A stretch of 10,023 nt of DNA from Chitinophagia bacterium (GTDB lineage Bacteria; Bacteroidota; Bacteroidia; Chitinophagales; Chitinophagaceae). Each line of letters starts with the position of its first letter. The first letter of the stretch is position 1. The notes beneath the pieces are model-generated. The model saw only the letters and a program-made list of their open reading frames with translations. It searched no databases and was not told where the DNA came from. The position numbers and the translations under genes are program-made. The DNA lies in contig RGVM01000049.1 of assembly GCA_010027295.1 (NCBI GenBank), positions 1 to 10,023 of the forward strand, in the 5' to 3' direction. Shown one piece after another: positions 1 to 5,682 of the stretch.

Positions 1-550
1 GCACAAGAAGAAATGCGCCCTGGAAGTCATCGAGCGCCTTTTGCTGCACGACACACGGCATCCGCTGACCCTTGCGGTCTCGCTCCTGAAAAACCCCTCC
101 CGCTTCGAATGGATGCTCGAGAAGGTCTGCGAACTCGGGGTGAAGCGGGTCGTGCCGCTCATCGTGCAGCGCACAGAGCGCCAGCGCGTTCGTCAGGACC
201 GTTTGGAGGCGGTGGCACTGAGTGCGATGCTGCAATCTCAGCAGGCATGGATGACCGAAGTGGCCTCTCCGACCGGGCTTGACAATCTTCTCTCAAGCCC
301 CTTTGAAGGAAAGCGTCTGATTGCGCACTGCCTGCCCGGCGGTCCGTCACAGGCGGAGGACCTCCGGCCGATCTCGGGCGAGTCAATGCTTCTGGTGGGG
401 CCCGAAGGTGATTTTACCGAAGGAGAGGTGGCTGAGGCGCTGGCGGCAGGCTTCAAGGCCGTGCGTCTCGGTCAGAGCCGGCTCCGCTCCGAGACGGCGG
501 GGGTGGTGGCGGCCGCTGTGCTCTGCCTAGCTCCGGTCTTACCGCATTGA
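1..550 (+). CDS. rsmE: 16S rRNA (uracil(1498)-N3)-methyltransferase RsmE, 5'-truncated by window edge
   Basis: RsmE uses S-adenosylmethionine to methylate N3 of U1498 in 16S rRNA of the assembled 30S subunit, in the cytoplasm. The reading frame is open from nt 2 to the TGA at 548-550, giving 182 visible residues. The family is usually about 230-245 residues, so roughly the first 50-60 (most of the N-terminal PUA-like RNA-binding domain) lie left of the window. Family hallmarks are visible in order: a KNPSRFEWMLEKVCELGV segment, a PLI..RTER stretch, SAMLQSQQAW, then the SPOUT knot motifs GPEGDFTEGEV (nt 398 onward) and LGQSRLRSETAG (nt 467 onward), which form the deep trefoil-knot SAM site. 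A TTG at nt 41 is in frame but lies inside the conserved region and is not the start. It converges with the TerC gene across a 61-nt gap. Identification is firm; only the true start is unseen. Confidence 0.93.
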   Translation, partial: HKKKCALEVIERLLLHDTRHPLTLAVSLLKNPSRFEWMLEKVCELGVKRVVPLIVQRTERQRVRQDRLEAVALSAMLQSQQAWMTEVASPTGLDNLLSSPFEGKRLIAHCLPGGPSQAEDLRPISGESMLLVGPEGDFTEGEVAEALAAGFKAVRLGQSRLRSETAGVVAAAVLCLAPVLPH

Positions 551-563
551 CCATGGGGACAGT

Positions 564-582
564 AGCGGTTACTGGAACCGTT
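564..582. terminator. Weak hairpin between convergent rsmE and the TerC gene
   Basis: In the 61-nt gap between the rsmE stop and the TerC stop, AGCGGTT (564-570) pairs with AACCGTT (576-582) around a 5-nt loop. The stem is 7 bp with one G-U pair. The site suits a shared bidirectional terminator, but neither strand shows a T-tract after the stem, so termination is only inferred from placement. Confidence 0.3.
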
Positions 583-611
583 CTGATCGCATCGCCTGCC
601 TATACCCGGCT

Positions 612-1415
612 CTATGCGTGGGGCTCCCTGAGTTCGACCGCGGGTTTTCCCTCCAGCTTCTTCCGCAAGCGCATGTTCAGGAGTTCGACGCCGAAGGAGA
701 AGGCCATGGCCACATAGATGTAGCCTTTGTCGATGTGGCTGCCGTGCATGGGCTCCAGTCCCTCGAAGAACAGGCTGAAGCCGACCATCAGGAGGAAGGA
801 CAGGGCTAGCATCTTCAAGGTCGGATGCCGGTGGATGAAGCGCGAGATGCTGTCCGCGAAGTAGAACATGATGATCATGGCGACGATGACTGCGACGGCC
901 ATTACTTCCACATGCCTGGCCATGCCGACTGCGGTGATGATGCTGTCGAATGAGAAGACCATGTCGATCAGGATGATCTGTCCCATGACGGACCAGAACG
1001 AACCTTCTGCCCCTGTGTGGCTTCCGATGGATTCCTCGCCCTCGAGTTTGGCATGGATCTCCTTCACTGTCTTGTAGAGCAGGAAGAGACCTCCTGCGAA
1101 CAGGATCACGTTTCGGAGGTTGAAGCCCACATGCCGGGCACCCAGGTCGAGGCCGAAGAGTTCGCGGCTGCCGTTGCGTACCAGCCAGCCCAGGGCAGAG
1201 AGCAGGAGGATGCGGGCGGCGATGCCCAGTACCATCCACAGCCTGCGGGCGGCCAGGCGCCTTTCTGCGGGAATTCGGCCCATGAGAATGGACACGAAGA
1301 TGACATTGTCGATGCCGAGGACGATTTCGAGCAGGCTGAGCGTCAGCAGGCTGATCAGTGAGTCCAGGTTGAGGAGATGTTCCATACGTGGAAGTGAAAA
1401 GCGAATGTCCGGCAT
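612..1415 (-). CDS. TerC-family integral membrane protein, probable metal (Mn2+) exporter
   Basis: This is a 267-residue polytopic inner-membrane protein of the TerC family (relatives: E. coli Alx and YgjT-type proteins, Bacillus MeeF/MeeY). Characterised members export Mn2+ or help load metal onto exported enzymes; older names refer to tellurite resistance. The signature segments are LLEIVLGIDNVIF (28-40), GGLFLLYKTVKEIH (108-121), DMVFSFDSIITAVG (151-164) and KMLALSFLLMVGF (201-213), plus a final membrane helix around 230-248. The acidic residues in the two LGIDN and FSFDS motifs are the expected cation-site positions. About seven hydrophobic stretches are seen. The ATG at 1415 is chosen because GGAGGT sits 9 nt upstream; the next ATG (1385, giving 257 residues, closer to the usual MEHLL-type family start) lacks such a site. 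It lies 48 nt downstream of pyrD and is probably cotranscribed. Family assignment is firm; the transported ion is inferred. Confidence 0.9.
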   Translation of the reverse strand: MPDIRFSLPRMEHLLNLDSLISLLTLSLLEIVLGIDNVIFVSILMGRIPAERRLAARRLWMVLGIAARILLLSALGWLVRNGSRELFGLDLGARHVGFNLRNVILFAGGLFLLYKTVKEIHAKLEGEESIGSHTGAEGSFWSVMGQIILIDMVFSFDSIITAVGMARHVEVMAVAVIVAMIIMFYFADSISRFIHRHPTLKMLALSFLLMVGFSLFFEGLEPMHGSHIDKGYIYVAMAFSFGVELLNMRLRKKLEGKPAVELREPHA

Positions 1416-1424
1416 GCCGGGGGA

Positions 1425-1430
1425 ACCTCC
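1425..1430 (-). promoter_or_regulatory. Strong Shine-Dalgarno site of the TerC gene
   Basis: On the minus strand GGAGGT ends 9 nt before the ATG at 1415. It decides the start between that ATG and the in-frame ATG ten codons later, from which it would be 39 nt away. It stands out because the other starts in the window have no clear Shine-Dalgarno match, as is usual in Bacteroidota. Confidence 0.6.
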
Positions 1431-1463
1431 AAATGGAATCCCAGAGGGATGCCGGCTGCCCTC

Positions 1464-2522
1464 TCATCCGGGCCGGGCCAGGAGGCCGCGGCAGATGGCT
1501 GCGGCCGTGCCGGGGCCGCCGTAGACGAAGCCCGTCCAGACCTGCACGAGGGTTGCACCGGCACCGACGCGCTCCTTGGCATCTTCAGGGTCGAGGATGC
1601 CTCCGCTGGCGATGACGGGCAGGCGGCCTTGGGTTGCGGCGACGATGCGGCGGAGCACATTTAGGGAACGTCCGCGGATCGGGGCGCCGCTGAGGCCACC
1701 GGCTCCTATGTCGGCAGCCAGGCGGCGAGAGGCTTCGCTGAGGGGTTCCCGGGCTATGCTCGTGTTGTTGGCGACGATCCCGTCGAGGCCCATCTCAAGG
1801 GCAAGGCCAGCGACCTCGTCGATCTGCTCGTCCGTGAGGTCGGGGGCTATCTTGAGTAAGAGGGGTGTCCGGGACGGCAGGGTGCTGCCGACCTCGATCA
1901 GCCGTCCCAGGATGTTAGAGAGGGCGTCCCTTTCCTGCAGGGCCCTGAGGCCCGGGGTGTTGGGTGAGCTGACATTGACGACGAAGTAGTCGACCAGACC
2001 GTGCAGCCTCCGGTAGCATGCCTCGTAGTCGCGCCAGGCCTCCTCGTTGGGCGTATCCTTGTTCTTACCGATGTTACCACCCACGAGGATGCGATCCGGC
2101 TCGCCTTCATGACGTCGGCGCCAGGCGGCGAGACGCTGCGCCACCGCCTCCATGCCGTCGTTGTTGAAGCCCATGCGGTTGATAAGGCCCCTGTCGGCCG
2201 GCAACCGGAACAGGCGCGGCCTGGGGTTCCCAGGCTGTGGCCGAGGGGTGACAGTCCCCACTTCGACGAAGCCGAAGCCGAGGGCGGAGAGGGCCTCCAG
2301 GTGCCTAGCGTTCTTGTCGAAGCCGGCACCCAGTCCTACAGGGTTGGGGAATGGAAGCCCGAAGGCTTCCGTGCGCAGTCTGGCATCGGACACACGGAAA
2401 TATGCCCCGAGCATCCCCTGTGCGCCGGGCAGCCTGCAAAGGCCCGAGAGCAATCCCATCGAGAGCCCATGGGCCTTCTCCGCCTCCAGGCGGAAAAGCA
2501 GAGACCTGACCAGTCCATACAT
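1464..2522 (-). CDS. pyrD: Dihydroorotate dehydrogenase (quinone), class 2
   Basis: PyrD oxidises dihydroorotate to orotate in de novo pyrimidine synthesis and passes electrons through FMN to membrane quinones. The 352-residue length is normal for class 2. The N-terminal ~40 residues (MYGLVRSLLFRLEAEKAHGL and following) are the amphipathic membrane-associating helices that define class 2. The barrel follows: NPVGLGAGFDKNA (60-72), VEVGTVTPRPQPGNPRPRLF (86-105), NRMGFNNDG (115-123), GNIGKNKDT (149-157), and NVSSPNTPGLR (183-193), in which S186 corresponds to the catalytic base Ser175 of E. coli PyrD. K224 in LLLKIAPDL, NNTS (252-255) and the phosphate-binding VIASGGI (303-309) complete the FMN site. 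No catalytic residue is missing. No Shine-Dalgarno is seen, and the start codon lies in a small palindrome (2521-2535). The TerC gene follows 48 nt downstream; the gene diverges from the thiolase gene. Confidence 0.96.
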   Translation of the reverse strand: MYGLVRSLLFRLEAEKAHGLSMGLLSGLCRLPGAQGMLGAYFRVSDARLRTEAFGLPFPNPVGLGAGFDKNARHLEALSALGFGFVEVGTVTPRPQPGNPRPRLFRLPADRGLINRMGFNNDGMEAVAQRLAAWRRRHEGEPDRILVGGNIGKNKDTPNEEAWRDYEACYRRLHGLVDYFVVNVSSPNTPGLRALQERDALSNILGRLIEVGSTLPSRTPLLLKIAPDLTDEQIDEVAGLALEMGLDGIVANNTSIAREPLSEASRRLAADIGAGGLSGAPIRGRSLNVLRRIVAATQGRLPVIASGGILDPEDAKERVGAGATLVQVWTGFVYGGPGTAAAICRGLLARPG

Positions 2523-2535
2523 CTTCGGCGAAGAT
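2521..2535. promoter_or_regulatory. Palindrome overlapping the pyrD start codon
   Basis: ATCTTCG (2521-2527) and CGAAGAT (2529-2535) form perfect 7-nt arms around a single central base. In the pyrD mRNA this gives a 6-bp stem with a 3-nt GCC loop, whose 3' arm includes the first two bases of the ATG. The pairing is seen directly; an effect on translation initiation is inferred. Confidence 0.35.
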
Positions 2536-2601
2536 AGTCAACGGAAGGTGCTCAGATCCTCTGTCTTTCTCGGCACCCTGTGGTTTTTCCCTCGGCCGGC
2601 T

Positions 2602-2621
2602 CCGTAAAATCACCTTTACGG
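2602..2621. promoter_or_regulatory. Perfect 7+7 bp inverted repeat, candidate operator in the pyrD/thiolase divergent region
   Basis: CCGTAAA (2602-2608) and TTTACGG (2615-2621) are exact reverse complements separated by 6 nt. A second, overlapping dyad is TCACC (2610-2614) with GGTGA (2626-2630). The size and spacing fit a homodimeric regulator site, and it lies about mid-way in the 185-nt divergent gap, so it could serve either gene. Its right arm overlaps the candidate -33 element of the thiolase promoter, which would suit repression. No T-tract follows, which argues against a terminator. The regulator is not identifiable from this window. Confidence 0.4.
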
Positions 2622-2645
2622 CATGGGTGATAATGTCTAATTTTA
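2615..2645 (+). promoter_or_regulatory. Weak Bacteroidota-type promoter for the thiolase gene
   Basis: The established Bacteroidota promoter is a -33 TTTG and a -7 TAnnTTTG separated by about 19-21 nt. Here TTTA (2615-2618) is followed after 19 nt by TAATTTTA (2638-2645). The match is 3/4 in the first box and, at the six fixed bases of the second, all but the final G. This would start transcription near 2650-2655, with a leader of about 55 nt. It is the only AT-rich stretch in the gap. Prediction by eye only. Confidence 0.3.
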
Positions 2646-2707
2646 TAGTGTGATGGCCGTTTGAATGATGTCCATCCCCTCCCCCTGGACGCGTAAAAAA
2701 AACACCT

Positions 2708-3886
2708 ATGCAAGAGGCTTACATCGTGGCGGGCTACCGCACTGCCGTGACGAAATCGAAGCGGGGCGGTTTCCGCTTCACGCGTCCCGACGACCTGGCC
2801 ATCGAGGTGATCCGTGGACTCATGGCGAGCCTGCCGTCCCTGGAGCCGGCACGCGTCGACGACGTGATCGTGGGCAATGCGGTGCCCGAGGCGGAACAGG
2901 GGCTGCAGGTCGGACGCATCATCGCGGCCCGGGCCATCGGCCACCATGCCCCCGGCATCACCATCAACCGCTACTGCGCCTCCGGACTGGAGGCCATCGC
3001 GCTCGGCACGGCCAAGATACGGGCCGGCATGGCCGATTGCATCATCGCAGGCGGTGCCGAGAGCATGACGATGGTGCCATCCGTCGGATGGAAGACGGTA
3101 CCCTCCTACGGCATCGCCAGCGAGGAGCCCGACTACTATATCGGCATGGGCCTCACCGCGGAAGCCGTGGCGAAGAAATACGGCATCAGCCGGGAGGACC
3201 AGGACCTCTTCTCCTACGAATCCCATCTCAAGGCGCAGCAGGCCATTGACAACGGACATTTCCGCCCAGGCATTCTGCCCATCACGGTGGAGGAGACCTA
3301 TCTCGACGAATCTTCCCGACGCAAGAAGCGGAGCTTCGTGGTCGATACCGACGACGGCGTCCGCCGCGACACTTCCCCCGAGGCCCTGGCGAAACTGAAG
3401 CCCGCCTTCGCCGTCAAAGGCACGGTCACTGCCGGCAACTCTTCGCAGACAAGCGACGGGGCGGCCTTCGTGGTCCTCATGTCTGAGAGCATGGTCAAGG
3501 AACTCGGCCTGCAGCCCATCGGCCGCCTCGTGGGGTCGGCCGTGGCCGGTGTCAACCCCCGCATCATGGGCATCGGTCCCGTAGAGGCCGTGCCCAGGGT
3601 GCTGAAGCAGACGGGCCTGTCGATGTCGGACATAGACCTCATCGAGCTGAACGAGGCATTCGCCGCTCAGGCACTGGCCGTCATACGTACCCTGGACCTC
3701 GATGTAAGAAAGGTCAACGTCAACGGCGGTGCCATAGCCCTGGGCCATCCGCTCGGGTGCACCGGCTGCAAACTCACCGTTCAGATACTCCATGACCTCA
3801 AGCGTACCCAGGGCCGCTACGGCATCGTGACGGCCTGTGTCGGTGGCGGACAGGGCATAGCCGGCGTCATAGAGAACCTGGGCTAG
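2708..3886 (+). CDS. Acetyl-CoA C-acyltransferase (3-ketoacyl-CoA thiolase)
   Basis: This 392-residue thiolase cleaves 3-ketoacyl-CoA with CoA to give acetyl-CoA and a shortened acyl-CoA (last step of beta-oxidation), or runs in reverse as acetoacetyl-CoA thiolase. All active-site features are present: nucleophilic C90 in NRYCASGLEA, the substrate loop GTVTAGNSSQTSDGAA (238-253), NEAF (315-318), H347 in GGAIALGHPLGCTG, and the second catalytic cysteine C377 in CVGGGQG. The length is that of the FadA/AtoB-type degradative thiolases, and the FRFTRPDDLA N-terminal segment is like Bacteroidota homologues. The ATG at 2708 follows an A-rich run (2694-2702) instead of a Shine-Dalgarno. It looks monocistronic: pyrD is divergent upstream and a 101-nt gap with a hairpin follows. 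No hydratase/dehydrogenase (FadB/FadJ) partner is adjacent, so chain-length preference cannot be read from context. Confidence 0.94.
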   Translation: MQEAYIVAGYRTAVTKSKRGGFRFTRPDDLAIEVIRGLMASLPSLEPARVDDVIVGNAVPEAEQGLQVGRIIAARAIGHHAPGITINRYCASGLEAIALGTAKIRAGMADCIIAGGAESMTMVPSVGWKTVPSYGIASEEPDYYIGMGLTAEAVAKKYGISREDQDLFSYESHLKAQQAIDNGHFRPGILPITVEETYLDESSRRKKRSFVVDTDDGVRRDTSPEALAKLKPAFAVKGTVTAGNSSQTSDGAAFVVLMSESMVKELGLQPIGRLVGSAVAGVNPRIMGIGPVEAVPRVLKQTGLSMSDIDLIELNEAFAAQALAVIRTLDLDVRKVNVNGGAIALGHPLGCTGCKLTVQILHDLKRTQGRYGIVTACVGGGQGIAGVIENLG

Positions 3887-3903
3887 CGGGAATGGACAGA
3901 ATC

Positions 3904-3919
3904 GCGGCCTTCGGGCCGT
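3904..3919 (+). terminator. GC-rich hairpin with TTCG tetraloop after the thiolase gene
   Basis: CGGCC (3905-3909) pairs with GGCCG (3914-3918) around a TTCG loop, extended by a G-T pair at 3904/3919. It starts 18 nt after the thiolase stop in the 101-nt gap before the DUF1800 gene. C(UUCG)G is an exceptionally stable RNA loop. No T-tract follows, so it could terminate weakly or simply protect the 3' end of the thiolase mRNA. I see no convincing promoter in the rest of this gap. Confidence 0.4.
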
Positions 3920-3987
3920 ACCAGATACCGGAAAACGATTGAGAAAGTCGGCCCCGGATATAGGTCAACATTGCACAACCACGTCCC

Positions 3988-5667
3988 ATGGACAAGAGCC
4001 TCCACACTGCTGAAGCCGCCTTGGCTGCCGAAGCACCCTACCAGACCGCCTCCCGGAGCCGACGCATGGCGGCCGGGGTGCAACCCTATGCAGGCACCTG
4101 GAATCGAGGCCAGGTGATCCACCTGCTCAAGCGTACCATGTTCGGCGCCTCGCCCGCAGATATCAACTATTTCCTCGCCAAAGGAATGAACGCTTCGGTG
4201 GACGAGCTGCTCACTGCCGGCAACCTCCCATCACCGCCGGTCAAGAACTACGCAAACGCCGCGACGACGCCGGCGACAGATCCGGACCAGGCGCTGGCGG
4301 CCGGCGCCACCTGGGTCGACACCACGACATCCGACGGAACGGTGCAGGGCAACCGCGTCAACTCCTTCCGGGCCTGGTGGATGGGCCTGATGTTCGACCA
4401 GGGCCGTAGCATCCGCGAGAAGATGACCCTCTTCTGGCACAACCACTTCGCCACCCAGATCAACAGCATCAACAACGGCCGCTACCTGTACCGGCATCAC
4501 AGCCTCCTCCGCAGCCAGGCGCTGGGGAACGTCAAGACGCTGGTGCGTGAAGTTACCGTCGATCCGGCCATGCTTGTCTACCTGAACGGCCAGTTCAACA
4601 CCAAGACGGCCCCTGACGAAAACTACGGCCGTGAGCTGCAGGAGCTCTTCACGCTGGGCAAGGAGAACAATCCCAACTATTCGGAGGACGACGTCAAGGC
4701 CGCCGCCCGCCTCCTCACAGGCTGGCGCATCGACTATGCCAAGAATAGTCCATACTTCGACATCACACGCCACGATACCGGAGACAAGCTCTTCTCGGCC
4801 TTCTACGGCTTCCGCGTCATCAAAGGCCGCACCACAGCCACCGCCGGCGATGCCGAGGTTGATGAGCTGATAGACATGATCTTCAGCAAGAGCGTCGAGG
4901 TGTCACGCCACATCGTAAGTAAGCTGTACCGCTGGTTCGTGTACTACGAGATCGACAACGACACCCGGGTTAACGTCATCGAGCCCCTGGCCGCCAAGCT
5001 CGTCAGCAGCAACTGGGAGATCAAGCCCGTGCTCTCGATACTCTTCCGCAGCGAGCACTTTTACGACCTAGCCAACCACGGCTGCCAGATCAAGAGTCCG
5101 GTCGATCTCACCGTGGGGACCTGCCGCGAGTTGGGCGTGAAGTTTCCGGCGGCCACCGACTTCGTAAATCAGTATGTCCACTGGAGCTACATGCGCAACT
5201 GGTGTGCTACCCTGCAACAGGCACCGGGCGACCCGCCCGACGTATCGGGCTGGAAGGCCTACTACCAGACGCCCAACTTCTATGGCATCTGGATCAACAG
5301 CGACACGTACCCGAAACGTAACCAGTTTACAGACACGCTTTCGGTCTCCGGCTACACCGCCAACAACTTCAAGGTCTTCATCGACCCCGTGGCCTATGCC
5401 CGGACCTTCTCCAACCCTGGCGACCCAAACGTCCTGATCCAGGACATGACCGAGCACCTGCTTCGAATCCCCCTGACGATCACATCCCGCTACCAGCTGA
5501 AGCGAGACATCCTGCTCAGCGGTCAGGACCAGGACTACTACTGGACCAACGCCTGGAACGCATATATCGCCAACCCCTCCGATGCGGCTGCCCTCCGCGT
5601 CGTGCAGACACGCCTCCAGACACTTGTCAAATACCTCATGAACCTGCCCGAGTACCAGCTGGCATAG
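3988..5667 (+). CDS. DUF1800 domain-containing protein
   Basis: This is a 559-residue protein of the DUF1800 family, whose biochemical role is not established. Family hallmarks: HLLKRTMFGASPADI (45-59), the aromatic/histidine motif FWHNHFATQ (149-157), the long conserved ENYGRELQELFTLG (211-224), YSEDDVKAAARLLTGW (231-246), IKSP (368-371), PPDVSGW (416-422) and a C-terminal LMNLPEYQL. Three cysteines (366, 379, 406) cluster in the C-terminal half. The ATG at 3988 is secure at the 5' side, since an in-frame TAG lies at 3961-3963 with no usual start codon between. The N-terminus is hydrophilic, and I see no Sec, Tat or lipoprotein signal, although this family is often exported. The DUF1501 gene begins 15 nt after its stop, so the two form an operon and presumably act together. 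Function should be left as unknown. Confidence 0.9.
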   Translation: MDKSLHTAEAALAAEAPYQTASRSRRMAAGVQPYAGTWNRGQVIHLLKRTMFGASPADINYFLAKGMNASVDELLTAGNLPSPPVKNYANAATTPATDPDQALAAGATWVDTTTSDGTVQGNRVNSFRAWWMGLMFDQGRSIREKMTLFWHNHFATQINSINNGRYLYRHHSLLRSQALGNVKTLVREVTVDPAMLVYLNGQFNTKTAPDENYGRELQELFTLGKENNPNYSEDDVKAAARLLTGWRIDYAKNSPYFDITRHDTGDKLFSAFYGFRVIKGRTTATAGDAEVDELIDMIFSKSVEVSRHIVSKLYRWFVYYEIDNDTRVNVIEPLAAKLVSSNWEIKPVLSILFRSEHFYDLANHGCQIKSPVDLTVGTCRELGVKFPAATDFVNQYVHWSYMRNWCATLQQAPGDPPDVSGWKAYYQTPNFYGIWINSDTYPKRNQFTDTLSVSGYTANNFKVFIDPVAYARTFSNPGDPNVLIQDMTEHLLRIPLTITSRYQLKRDILLSGQDQDYYWTNAWNAYIANPSDAAALRVVQTRLQTLVKYLMNLPEYQLA

Positions 5668-5682
5668 CCCCAACCATCGATC

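Noticed and set aside
1416..1463. Manganese (yybP-ykoY) riboswitch ahead of the TerC gene, as found before E. coli alx
   Set aside because: Only 48 nt separate pyrD from the TerC start, too short for that riboswitch, and its conserved loops are not seen.
472..1467. 331-codon minus-strand frame overlapping the TerC gene and the end of rsmE
   Set aside because: Low-complexity Arg/His/Pro/Gly-rich translation covering two well-identified genes; a shadow of GC-rich coding sequence.
2552..3793. 413-codon open frame on the minus strand, antisense to the thiolase gene
   Set aside because: The protein has no recognisable family and is rich in His/Arg/Gly/Asp as expected for the complement of a GC-rich gene. 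The plus-strand thiolase has every catalytic motif, so this is a shadow.
3939..3964. TTGAGA followed by TATAGG as a promoter for the DUF1800 operon
   Set aside because: The spacing is 14 nt, too short for a sigma-70 promoter, and it does not fit the Bacteroidota TTTG/TAnnTTTG pattern.
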